The position numbers and the translations under genes are program-made. The notes beneath the pieces were generated by a model, which was not told the origin of the DNA, made no database searches, and worked only from the letters and a program-made list of their open reading frames with translations. DNA of 64,000 bases from Hyphomicrobiales bacterium (lineage in GTDB: Bacteria; Pseudomonadota; Alphaproteobacteria; Rhizobiales; JAJFHB01), in assembly GCA_021775755.1 (NCBI GenBank), contig JAJFHE010000023.1, positions 1 to 64,000 on the forward strand. Direction: 5' to 3'. This document shows positions 52,639 through 62,954 of this stretch, piece after piece. Each line of letters opens with the position of its first letter. Positions within the stretch are counted from its first letter, which is position 1.

Positions 52639-53859
52639 TTAAGCACGTCGCGCAGGGGAGCTTGCGAATTCTGGATGGTGTTTGTGCTGGAGCCTCGATT
52701 GCGGCAGCAAAACGCGGGCGATGGTTCCGCCTTGCGCGCGCACGTCGAATAACAGCTCTGCCCCGTGCAGCCGGACGAGTGTGCCCGCTATCGTCAGTCC
52801 GAGGCCGAGACCTTCAACGGAACGGCACAACGACATATCGGATTGCATGAAAGGCGCCAGATATCTGGCGATGTCCTCCTCGCTCATGCCCGGCCCCTCA
52901 TCGCGCACGCTTATCACCAGTTTGCCGTCCATCGAAATGTTCGCTTCGACACTCACCGTACCGTCCGAGGGCGAGAATTTGATCGCGTTGTCGACGAGAT
53001 TGGCGAGCGCTCTGCCCAGTAGGTGCAGATCGCACCTCAGCCCCACCGCCTCATCGAATCCCGAGAGTTTGAGCCGAACACCGTGTTCGCGCGCACGGTC
53101 ATGCATGGCACCATCGAATTCGGACGCGAGGCTCGACAGCGGATAGTCGCCCTCGCGCAACTCGGTGTCCTTCGACAGGACGCTGGAGTAGAGGAACATA
53201 TCGTTGAGTGTGGCGAGAAGCCGCCTGCCGCCGCCGAGAATCTCCGCAACGTAGTCTTCGTAGGACTTTGCCCCCAGCGGGCCCTCGGGATGAGCCTGAA
53301 GCACCTCGGCAAAGCCGATGATTGCGTTCAGAGGCGTGCGCAGCTCATGGCTCATGATCGACAGAAGGCCGTCTTTGCGATTGTTGATCGCCTGTGCTTC
53401 ATCACGCGCGCGGCGCAACCCGTCTTCAGCCGCGCTGGCGCGCAGAACATAGTGCACTTCGTGGGAGAACAGCGGCCAATTGACCGGTTTCGTGACGAAC
53501 GTGGTCGCACCGGCAGCAAAAGCGCGCTCGATTGAGGCTGTGTCGGACAGACTGGTAATGACGATAACCGGGGTATCGCGGTGAGCGGGGTGGTCGCGCA
53601 TCAGCTTGATAAGCTCAAACCCGTTCGTGCGCGGCATCTGCAGGTCGACGATCGCGAGATCGTAGCTCTGGGACACCAATACGTCCCACGCCGCGCTGCC
53701 ATCGGGCGCGGTCGAAACAAAGTGACCTTCCTGGCGCAGGAACACACTTGCCAGTTCGAGCATCGTGGGATCGTCATCGACCACGAGGATGCTGGCTTGA
53801 GGTTCCGTCCCCGCCGGAACGTCAGCCCTCCTGGCTGTCATATCCGCGTGCACGCGCAT
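52639..53859 (-). CDS. Receiver-domain histidine kinase (REC-HisKA-HATPase)
   Basis: The 406-residue soluble product has a receiver domain first (about 22-140: ILVVDDDPTML, phospho-Asp in AIVDLQMPRTNGF, FVTKPVNW) and then a kinase core with the phospho-His in MSHELRTPLNAIIGF, NLVDNAIKFSP, DEGPGMS and GLGLGLTIAG. No membrane segment or output domain is present, so it acts as a cytoplasmic relay. ATG 53859 is close to AGGAG. It is divergent from the hybrid kinase. Confidence 0.92.
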   Translation of the reverse strand: MRVHADMTARRADVPAGTEPQASILVVDDDPTMLELASVFLRQEGHFVSTAPDGSAAWDVLVSQSYDLAIVDLQMPRTNGFELIKLMRDHPAHRDTPVIVITSLSDTASIERAFAAGATTFVTKPVNWPLFSHEVHYVLRASAAEDGLRRARDEAQAINNRKDGLLSIMSHELRTPLNAIIGFAEVLQAHPEGPLGAKSYEDYVAEILGGGRRLLATLNDMFLYSSVLSKDTELREGDYPLSSLASEFDGAMHDRAREHGVRLKLSGFDEAVGLRCDLHLLGRALANLVDNAIKFSPSDGTVSVEANISMDGKLVISVRDEGPGMSEEDIARYLAPFMQSDMSLCRSVEGLGLGLTIAGTLVRLHGAELLFDVRAQGGTIARVLLPQSRLQHKHHPEFASSPARRA

Positions 53860-53901
53860 CAACTCCTGTTGTCTGCCGGTAGAGCGTTAGCAGGATTCCG
53901 G

Positions 53902-53916
53902 TTAAATCTGCGTTTA
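53902..53916. promoter_or_regulatory. CtrA-like box between divergent kinase genes
   Basis: TTAA-ATCTGCG-TTTA fits the CtrA consensus TTAA-N7-TTAA with one mismatch. It lies 42 bases from the start of the receiver kinase and 48 from the hybrid kinase. Another half-site TTAACC overlaps the hybrid kinase start region (53959-53963). CtrA control is inferred from the pattern only. Confidence 0.3.
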
Positions 53917-53963
53917 CGCGGAACTGCATTGCGCAGGCACCGAATGGAAGGGGGTCATTAACC

Positions 53964-56804
<2,841 letters not shown>

Positions 56805-56812
56805 CGGGGGCG

Positions 56813-57616
56813 ATGCGACACATATCCGAAATACCGGTTGCCGACCTGCGTGCCGCGCGATTCGTGCTGTGCGATATCGACGACACGCTGACCCATGAAG
56901 GCCGCCTGCCGGCCGCCGCCTATGGCGGCCTTGAAGCACTGCGCGATGCAGGTCTTGCGATCATTCCGATTACGGGCCGGCCGGCTGGATGGTGCGATCA
57001 CATTGCACGCATGTGGCCCGTGGAAGGTGTGGTCGGGGAAAACGGTGCGTTCTACTTCCGTTACGACGAAACACAACGGATTATGGAACGCGTTTACGCG
57101 CGCGATGCCGGTCAAAGGCGGAAGGACGGCGCGAAGCTCGCGGAGCTCGGCGAACTCATTCTGACGGAGGTTCCCGGTTGCGCGATATCGGCGGATCAAG
57201 CCTACCGCGAAATCGATCTGGCGATAGATTTTTCAGAAGACGTGCCAGCATTACCGCGCGAAGCCGTGACACGGATCAAGCAGCTGTTCGAGGAAAACGG
57301 CGCAACGGCAAAAATCAGCTCAATTCATGTCAATGGCTGGTATGGCGACCATGACAAACTCTTCATGGCGCGGCGGTTCCTGAACGACGTGTTTTCGTTC
57401 GATGCGGAAGCAAGTCCGCGCGAGGTGATCTTTCTTGGCGACTCGCCGAATGACGAACCTATGTTTGCGTTCTTCCCGAATGCCATCGGCGTTTCCAATA
57501 TCAAGGCGTTTGCCGACCGGCTCGCATCGCCACCCGCCTGGGTCACATCGGAGCCCGGCGGCCACGGCTTTTCGGAGTTCGCAAGCCTCATGCTCAAGGC
57601 GAGAAACGCTCAATAG
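56813..57616 (+). CDS. HAD-superfamily (Cof/sugar-phosphatase type) hydrolase
   Basis: The 267-residue product has the HAD motif I LCDIDDTLT (Asp21 and Asp23), motif II IIPITGRP, and motif IV GDSPNDEPMF, with a C2-type cap between. Mannosyl-3-phosphoglycerate and sucrose-phosphate phosphatases share this layout, but the substrate is not decided. GGGGGCG precedes ATG 56813, and the gene starts 8 bases after the hybrid kinase stop, so they are likely one transcript. Its end overlaps the convergent small gene by seven bases. Confidence 0.88.
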   Translation: MRHISEIPVADLRAARFVLCDIDDTLTHEGRLPAAAYGGLEALRDAGLAIIPITGRPAGWCDHIARMWPVEGVVGENGAFYFRYDETQRIMERVYARDAGQRRKDGAKLAELGELILTEVPGCAISADQAYREIDLAIDFSEDVPALPREAVTRIKQLFEENGATAKISSIHVNGWYGDHDKLFMARRFLNDVFSFDAEASPREVIFLGDSPNDEPMFAFFPNAIGVSNIKAFADRLASPPAWVTSEPGGHGFSEFASLMLKARNAQ

Positions 57617-57780
57617 TCGAAGCCGTCCGCAGCCGCATCCATGTCGTCTGGATCGTCGAACATCAAACTTTCGGCAGCATCGGCAGCCTCGATGCGGCCC
57701 AGCATGTGAAGCACCTCGTGCAGCTCAAAGCTCACGTTGTCGTCGATCTCCAAGAGATGTTCGTCAGTGGTGATGTACAT
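57610..57780 (-). CDS. Small acidic protein, 56 residues
   Basis: The frame starts ATG 57780 behind GGGAG and stops TGA 57610-57612. The product, beginning MYITTDEHLLEIDD, is strongly acidic, with an amphipathic middle (ELHEVLHMLGRIEAADAAES) and an acidic end (FDDPDDMDAA then DGFDY). No hydrophobic segment or Cys occurs. It is tail to tail with the HAD gene with a seven-base overlap. I recognise no family; such short acidic proteins are sometimes anti-sigma, antitoxin or metal/phosphate-handling partners, which is speculation. Confidence 0.6.
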   Translation of the reverse strand: MYITTDEHLLEIDDNVSFELHEVLHMLGRIEAADAAESLMFDDPDDMDAAADGFDY

Positions 57781-57919
57781 CGTCGTCTCCCGTGGCTGCC
57801 CGCGCCGGCTTTACGAATGCCTTTGCGGGGACTGTGGGAGGCAGATTGACAGAAGCGCCCTGAACCGGCGCGGAACGGGCCATTCATATCCGGTTCACCG
57901 GGAAAAAGGGAACTGGCCG

Positions 57920-58495
57920 TCAGCGCGGCAGCAGCTCGAAGGCCGGTTCAAACCCGCCGAGCGGCACCGGAACGGTGACGGGCTTTTGCATAAGGTTCTT
58001 GAACGTCACTGCGAGCGTTGCGCCCGAGGCCATATGCCCGACAAATGTGTCATTGATGACCATCGTCGCGTAACAGGCACGCTCATCGCAGGTTTCGATT
58101 TCAAAAAGAGCCTGAGTTCCCTCATCGACACTCAGGCCGACGCCGGAGGGGAGATGAATTTTGTGCGGCAGGGCAAGCAGCATGTGAACGGTCGCGGTAT
58201 CGGCGTCGCGTTGCACAACGACGGAAACGATCCTCTGACCGGTTTCGCGCACCGACACATACTGCGAGATCTGGCAGCTGTGTTCGGAACCATCGGCAGC
58301 GCGCTCGCAGTTGAACGCCCAGGCAGGGTCCTGACGCACGATCTCCGTCGTCGCCTCGGTGTCCGATTGTGCCGCGGGCGCCGGGCGGCCCGTGAAACCC
58401 ACAGCAAAGACAACGCAGCTCACCGCCACGGCGGTTGCCGTCGCAACACTCATCACTTCCCGCAGCGAGATACTTCGTCTCGTGGCCCGGTTCAT
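57920..58495 (-). CDS. Invasion-associated locus B (IalB) family exported protein
   Basis: The 191-residue product has a signal anchor (about residues 13-36) and an IalB domain: WAFNCERAADGSEHSCQISQ with the paired Cys, then LLALPHKIHLPSGVGLSVDEG, ETCDERACYATMVI and the second Cys pair. IalB helps Bartonella enter erythrocytes; in free-living relatives the family is common and its role unclear. ATG 58495 has GAGGG upstream; the GTG at 58516 is less likely. Confidence 0.9.
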   Translation of the reverse strand: MNRATRRSISLREVMSVATATAVAVSCVVFAVGFTGRPAPAAQSDTEATTEIVRQDPAWAFNCERAADGSEHSCQISQYVSVRETGQRIVSVVVQRDADTATVHMLLALPHKIHLPSGVGLSVDEGTQALFEIETCDERACYATMVINDTFVGHMASGATLAVTFKNLMQKPVTVPVPLGGFEPAFELLPR

Positions 58496-58636
58496 CTGGC
58501 CTGCCCTCTTACTCACGCACGCATTGTGACGCCGTTCGGTGAATCGTCCGTAAAGGCGTACGCAACACCCTACACACGAACAACATGGCGTGAAAAAGAC
58601 GCGAAAAAGTACCGGGGACCGGAGCAGGGCTGCCGG

Positions 58637-59557
58637 TTACTGGCTTTCGGTGTAGTAGTAGTTCGCTTTGCGGCCAAACAGGACCTGGCGCACCAACCGG
58701 CGCGAGCGTTCCGACCGCCGCAGCGGCTCAATGACGAACCGGGCCGCATCGTAAGCGGCAACCTTGATGCCGTCGAGCACAGGTACCGACCCGGGCGCGC
58801 GTTGCGGCATGCCAAGCTTGCGCAACGTGGCATTCATGAAACGGATCTTGTTGAGGCGCTTGACGCTGGGTGTCTTCCAGGTCACCGCGATGGAGACTGT
58901 GTAGCGCTCTCCGGTACGCACCCAGTGCGGCCACATATAGGGTAAAAACACAGCGTCGCCTTCCGCCATTTCGAAGACTTCGGCGCGGCGTTCGAACTCA
59001 GCGCGGTATTCCTGATTGCGGTGTTTGCTGGGCGAGATTTCCAGATCTTCCTCGCTGACCAGATCGCGGTCCTCGTTTTCGAAGACATGCAGATACTTGT
59101 CGCCTCTGATCTGCAGCAGCACATTCTGTTCAGCATCGACATGGAACGGGGTCGTCGAATTTGCCGACGAGACGAAAATGAATCCCTGAAAATCCTCGAG
59201 CGACTCCGCATCCGGTCCCGCGGCGCGGGCCACATCCGCGAGGCAGCTCTTGAGGAATTGCTGGTATTCGGGATCGTGCTCGACGTTTTTGATCACCATC
59301 CACGCTTGACAATCCTCAATGCGCCGGATGGTTTCTTCGATTGAAAGGTCGATGCCCGGCACCGTGCTGGGATCCTGGTTCGGCTCAACATCACCCGAGC
59401 AGTACTCGATCCGGTCCCTGTCCATCGAGCGGGCAAGCTCGATCAGGCGCGGCAGCGCAAACAGCGGATGGCCGGAGAGGTCGTGACGGGCGCGGAACGG
59501 CGCATTGGGAAACTTATCGCGCATCTGATTTTCCGGCATGGTGATTAAGGCGGTCAT
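58637..59557 (-). CDS. JmjC/cupin-like oxygenase-fold protein
   Basis: The 306-residue product has a cupin-like core with FHVDAEQNVLLQIRGDKY, where His and Asp would form the usual HxD iron site, and a later PHWVRTGERYTVSIAV with the third His. This fits the cupin_4/JmjC hydroxylase group; the substrate is unknown. Its ATG overlaps the stop of the FemAB-like gene (ATGA). It is the last gene of the three-gene cassette with the flippase. Confidence 0.82.
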   Translation of the reverse strand: MTALITMPENQMRDKFPNAPFRARHDLSGHPLFALPRLIELARSMDRDRIEYCSGDVEPNQDPSTVPGIDLSIEETIRRIEDCQAWMVIKNVEHDPEYQQFLKSCLADVARAAGPDAESLEDFQGFIFVSSANSTTPFHVDAEQNVLLQIRGDKYLHVFENEDRDLVSEEDLEISPSKHRNQEYRAEFERRAEVFEMAEGDAVFLPYMWPHWVRTGERYTVSIAVTWKTPSVKRLNKIRFMNATLRKLGMPQRAPGSVPVLDGIKVAAYDAARFVIEPLRRSERSRRLVRQVLFGRKANYYYTESQ

Positions 59558-60864
59558 TTTGAGCCTCCCTTGAGCCTGTTCTTGATGTTGATGTAGTAAC
59601 GTTTGGCCAGCGCCCGGGCGCGGCGCCACGCGGTTTCATGCGCGACGATGGCGTTGAACATCCAGCGCGGGGTCGTGCGCGCGGCAATTACTCTGTCGTG
59701 AAACGAAACCCCGTCGCGCCAGATATGGTTGATCATCGGGTGATCGGGCAGCGCGCACGAATCTATCGTCTCGACCCCACCTTCGGCGGTCAGGTGCTCC
59801 ATCACGTCAAATATGATCAGGGAGCCGGGCGAAAACCGCGCGCAGGCTTCGTCATAGGTAATCTTGGCAAGCCAGACGGTTTTGCCGCGCCGCACGGCAA
59901 ACAGCATCGCGACGGGCTCACCGTTCAGCAGCAGCCGCCAGAACAGGAGATCGCCGGCCGCATCCTGCCCGCGCAAAGCCTCATCGAAGAAGCGATGCCA
60001 TTCCGGTTTGTTCGCGATCGCGGTGCCCGAGCGGCCCTTCCAGCCGGACTTCTCCAGCGCATAGAACTGTGAAGTCCAATCCTCAAGCGGCGATCCGCTC
60101 GCACGGCTTTCGAATGTCAGCTCACCGGTTTCCGCAAGGCGCGTGCGCAGTCGCCGGAACTCCTTGCGCCGCTTGCGCGACAGGTGCGCCGTCAGATACG
60201 CCTCCACCGGCCCGTCGATCTTGTAAGCGGCGCGCTCATAGGTCGAGAGAACAGCGTCGGCGCGCCCCGAGCGCCCGACGACCCGGTTGAACGCATCGGC
60301 GACGGCCCCGCTGAGCGGCAGCTCCGGCAGGAAATATGCTCTTGCCCCCTGATCTTCCAAATAGTCCAGATAGGTTTCAATGGCCTCATCCGCGTGGGTA
60401 CGGTGCAGGAGCGGCGTACCGAGAAAACAGAAAAGATGTTGCCACCGCGAGGCGATGCGCAACGGCAGGCCGTGCAGCATGGCGTTCTGCCGGTGCAGGA
60501 AGACGCCGATCAGGACTCGGTTCCCAGCGACGCCGGCTTCACTGTTGTGACGCCAGACGAAACAGGCTTCCACCGCAGGCCCACCGGTCATGAGGTTGTT
60601 CATCGCCGCAACCGCCCACACAGGTTCGCTGGTGGGCGCCGGTTCCAGCGCGGCGCCGGCGAGCGCATGCCAGTCCGTGAGCAGGGCGTGAAAGTCGGCG
60701 GCGTCACGGACCGTTTCAACGCTTGCCGCCGTAGCGCTGGGCGTTGCGGGTTGCGCGTATAACAACGGTCTTGCGGCGGCAGCCCTCCCGGAGACGGCTA
60801 CCCTGTCGTGAACCATCGAGGCGAGGCCCCCCGAATGTGCCGTTTCATGATCTGTGCGGCGCAT
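59554..60864 (-). CDS. FemAB/GNAT-fold (BioF2-like) acyltransferase
   Basis: The 436-residue product has a variable first half and a GNAT-like core including HLSRKRRKEFRRLRTRL, KSGWKGRSGTAI, FWRLLLNGEPVAMLF and WLAKITYDEACARFSPG, as in the FemAB/Acetyltransf_6 group that adds acyl or aminoacyl groups to surface sugars. It starts on the last base of the flippase stop (TAATG) and overlaps the cupin gene by ATGA, so the three genes are translationally coupled. Confidence 0.82.
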   Translation of the reverse strand: MRRTDHETAHSGGLASMVHDRVAVSGRAAAARPLLYAQPATPSATAASVETVRDAADFHALLTDWHALAGAALEPAPTSEPVWAVAAMNNLMTGGPAVEACFVWRHNSEAGVAGNRVLIGVFLHRQNAMLHGLPLRIASRWQHLFCFLGTPLLHRTHADEAIETYLDYLEDQGARAYFLPELPLSGAVADAFNRVVGRSGRADAVLSTYERAAYKIDGPVEAYLTAHLSRKRRKEFRRLRTRLAETGELTFESRASGSPLEDWTSQFYALEKSGWKGRSGTAIANKPEWHRFFDEALRGQDAAGDLLFWRLLLNGEPVAMLFAVRRGKTVWLAKITYDEACARFSPGSLIIFDVMEHLTAEGGVETIDSCALPDHPMINHIWRDGVSFHDRVIAARTTPRWMFNAIVAHETAWRRARALAKRYYINIKNRLKGGSK

Positions 60865-62264
60865 TATCCCGCTCCACCTTCCGCATCGCTGCCGGGTCCG
60901 GGCCTCAGTTCGGGCGCGCCGAAAACGAACGCGTGCAACCCGAGCCGCTGACGAATGATGCAGTAGAGGAAAAGCGATTCAAGAATGATCGCACCGAGCG
61001 TTGCATATGCCGCGCCCAGCGGGCCAAACCGGGGAATGAGGGCGAAGTTCAAGACAACATTGGCGGCAAGCGCAATGCTCATGACCACGGCGCATATTTT
61101 CTGCTGGCCGAGCACGGTGAGGAGGGTTTCCGCGGGCCCGAGCGACGCGCGAACGATCAACCCGAGGGCGAACACGAACATGATCGGGTAGCCGGCCGTG
61201 AACTCCGGGCCAAACAGCCACAACAGCGGAATGCCCATCGCCAGAATAGCGAAGCTGGCGGCAAGTGAAGGCCAAAAGCACCACTGTACGGCCTGGCGCA
61301 TATGAGCGGAAAGATCACCGTGGCGGCCGGCACTGAAATACTCCGCAAACCGGCTGCTGAATGCCGCGGTAACCGCAAAGTGCACAAAGGCCACAAGGCT
61401 CGTCGTCTTGATCGCGGCATAGTAGACCGCGATGTCCTGCGGCGTGACGAATGTGTTGAGGATCAAAATATCGACATGCTGCATGAGCTGATAAAAGCCG
61501 TGCATCAACAATATCGGTACCGATACCGCAAACCACAGCGGCACATCGTACTCACGGCGGCCAGACCCTGCCCGTTCATCGATGCGTTTGTTCAACATGA
61601 TGAACTGCGTCACCGCGGTTACGTAGGTGGACGCAAGCGCTGCTCCCAGCGCGGTCACCGCGTTCGCTTCAAATCCCGCCCACATGGCACCGGCCAGAAA
61701 CACCAGCAACAGCAGCGGGCGCTGGATATACGGCGGAATGAGTGCCAGATCGATCCAGGATTCCGCCCGCGAAATACCGTCCTGCACATCAACGAGCGCA
61801 TAGCCCGGCAGACAGAAGAAGACGAGCACGAGCGGGACCAGATAGTAATCTTCGATTGTGCCGTGCAAGGCCACGGTCGTAACCGCGCCGACGGCAAGAA
61901 CAAGCGTTGCGACAGCCACGGAAATGAGGCGACTGCCCAGCACAAACCCCCTGAACAAAGGCCATTTTCCGGCTTCGCGGTATTCGGGCAAAAAACGCAG
62001 CACGGAGGTATTGAGCCCGATGGTCGAGAGGCCGCCGAGTAGCAGCACGAACACCCATACATAGGCGAAAATGCCAAATTCAAAGGCGCCGATCCAGCGC
62101 GCCAGGAGTATTTGCGAAAGATAGGCAAGCGCCGCGCTGGCAATGCGAATGCCGAACGCGAACAGCGCACCGCGTTGCGCCTGTGCGCCATGGCCTGTGC
62201 CACGCAGCTTTTCAGCGATCGAACCAAGCTGCGACAGCGCGAGTGACTGTCTTGCTACAGACAT
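60864..62264 (-). CDS. Oligosaccharide flippase (Wzx/MVF-like)
   Basis: The 466-residue protein has 12-14 membrane segments, starting near residue 33 (GALFAFGIRIASAALAYLSQ), with the polysaccharide-biosynthesis-family layout (LLARWIGAFEFGIFAYVWV, IILNTFVTPQDIAVYY-like segment, LGQQKICAVVMS). It probably flips a lipid-linked sugar unit across the inner membrane. No glycosyltransferase or polymerase is in the window. It heads the FemAB-like and cupin genes. Confidence 0.88.
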   Translation of the reverse strand: MSVARQSLALSQLGSIAEKLRGTGHGAQAQRGALFAFGIRIASAALAYLSQILLARWIGAFEFGIFAYVWVFVLLLGGLSTIGLNTSVLRFLPEYREAGKWPLFRGFVLGSRLISVAVATLVLAVGAVTTVALHGTIEDYYLVPLVLVFFCLPGYALVDVQDGISRAESWIDLALIPPYIQRPLLLLVFLAGAMWAGFEANAVTALGAALASTYVTAVTQFIMLNKRIDERAGSGRREYDVPLWFAVSVPILLMHGFYQLMQHVDILILNTFVTPQDIAVYYAAIKTTSLVAFVHFAVTAAFSSRFAEYFSAGRHGDLSAHMRQAVQWCFWPSLAASFAILAMGIPLLWLFGPEFTAGYPIMFVFALGLIVRASLGPAETLLTVLGQQKICAVVMSIALAANVVLNFALIPRFGPLGAAYATLGAIILESLFLYCIIRQRLGLHAFVFGAPELRPGPGSDAEGGAG

Positions 62265-62422
62265 GTCGAACGAATTCCCTGTTGTCGGCCGCGCTCGGAT
62301 TTCCGGCGCGATCTTTCCCCGGGTTCTAGAGAGACAACCTCTGCCCGTAATGACCCGAGCTATACACGCGAGTGTTTAAGATTTCGTTCGCCGCGCCCGC
62401 TCTGGGACCCGTAACCGGCATG

Positions 62423-62668
62423 TCAGTGAATGGTGATGCCGGTGACACCGAGACGCCGGGCGATCATGTCGCCAACGGTCGATTCGACGGCCTTCCACGC
62501 GGCGCTGCGCTCGGCATCGCCGCGGATCGATTGTTCGACCTTGGCGAAAGCGGCAACATCGCATGCGGCAGGGCCATGACGCGCCAGTAAGCGAACAGAC
62601 ATCTGATAGACATCGCCTGCCCTGATCTTCGCCGCAGCAGCGGTATTGCCTGTCTTAAAGTGTGCCAT
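62423..62668 (-). CDS. Small helical protein, 81 residues, unknown
   Basis: ATG 62668 has a strong GAGGAAAATT ribosome site. The product (MAHFKTGNTAAAAKIRAGD at its start) is mostly helical, slightly basic, without membrane segments, and ends DMIARRLGVTGITIH. A longer frame to 62788 has no ribosome site. It lies 158 bases ahead of the flippase and may be part of its transcript. I recognise no family. Confidence 0.6.
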   Translation of the reverse strand: MAHFKTGNTAAAAKIRAGDVYQMSVRLLARHGPAACDVAAFAKVEQSIRGDAERSAAWKAVESTVGDMIARRLGVTGITIH

Positions 62669-62891
62669 AATTTTCCTCGTGAGCCGTTTGACCCGGAAGA
62701 AGCAATCCCCGTGCCACGCCCAGATGCTGGCAAAACTGGCGCAAATGCGCAGGCGGCGACAAACCGGCTTTCGAAGTCGGCAGTGCACAAACGAATTTAC
62801 TCGGGTTGTGCTGTGGAATTCCGGCGCGTGTGCGCCTGCAACACTAAATTAACCCCAAATGGGGCAATATTCGGCTCATAACTTGGGTCTT

Positions 62892-62919
62892 TTGTACCAG
62901 AACTGGCACTCTTGTACCA
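62892..62919. promoter_or_regulatory. Direct repeats ahead of the chemoreceptor gene
   Basis: TTGTACCA occurs at 62892-62899 and 62912-62919, 20 bases apart start to start, about two helical turns, and 36 bases before the chemoreceptor start. This spacing suits a dimeric regulator or a sigma factor contact. The regulator is unknown. The 286-base gap 62669-62954 otherwise shows nothing. Confidence 0.35.
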
Positions 62920-62954
62920 ACTGATCGACCGGACTAGTCGAGGGGAATTGCACA

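Noticed and set aside
57737-58945. A 402-residue plus-strand frame across the IalB-like and cupin genes
   Set aside because: It spans two well-supported minus-strand genes and the gap between them, and is basic and low-complexity, so it is an antisense shadow.
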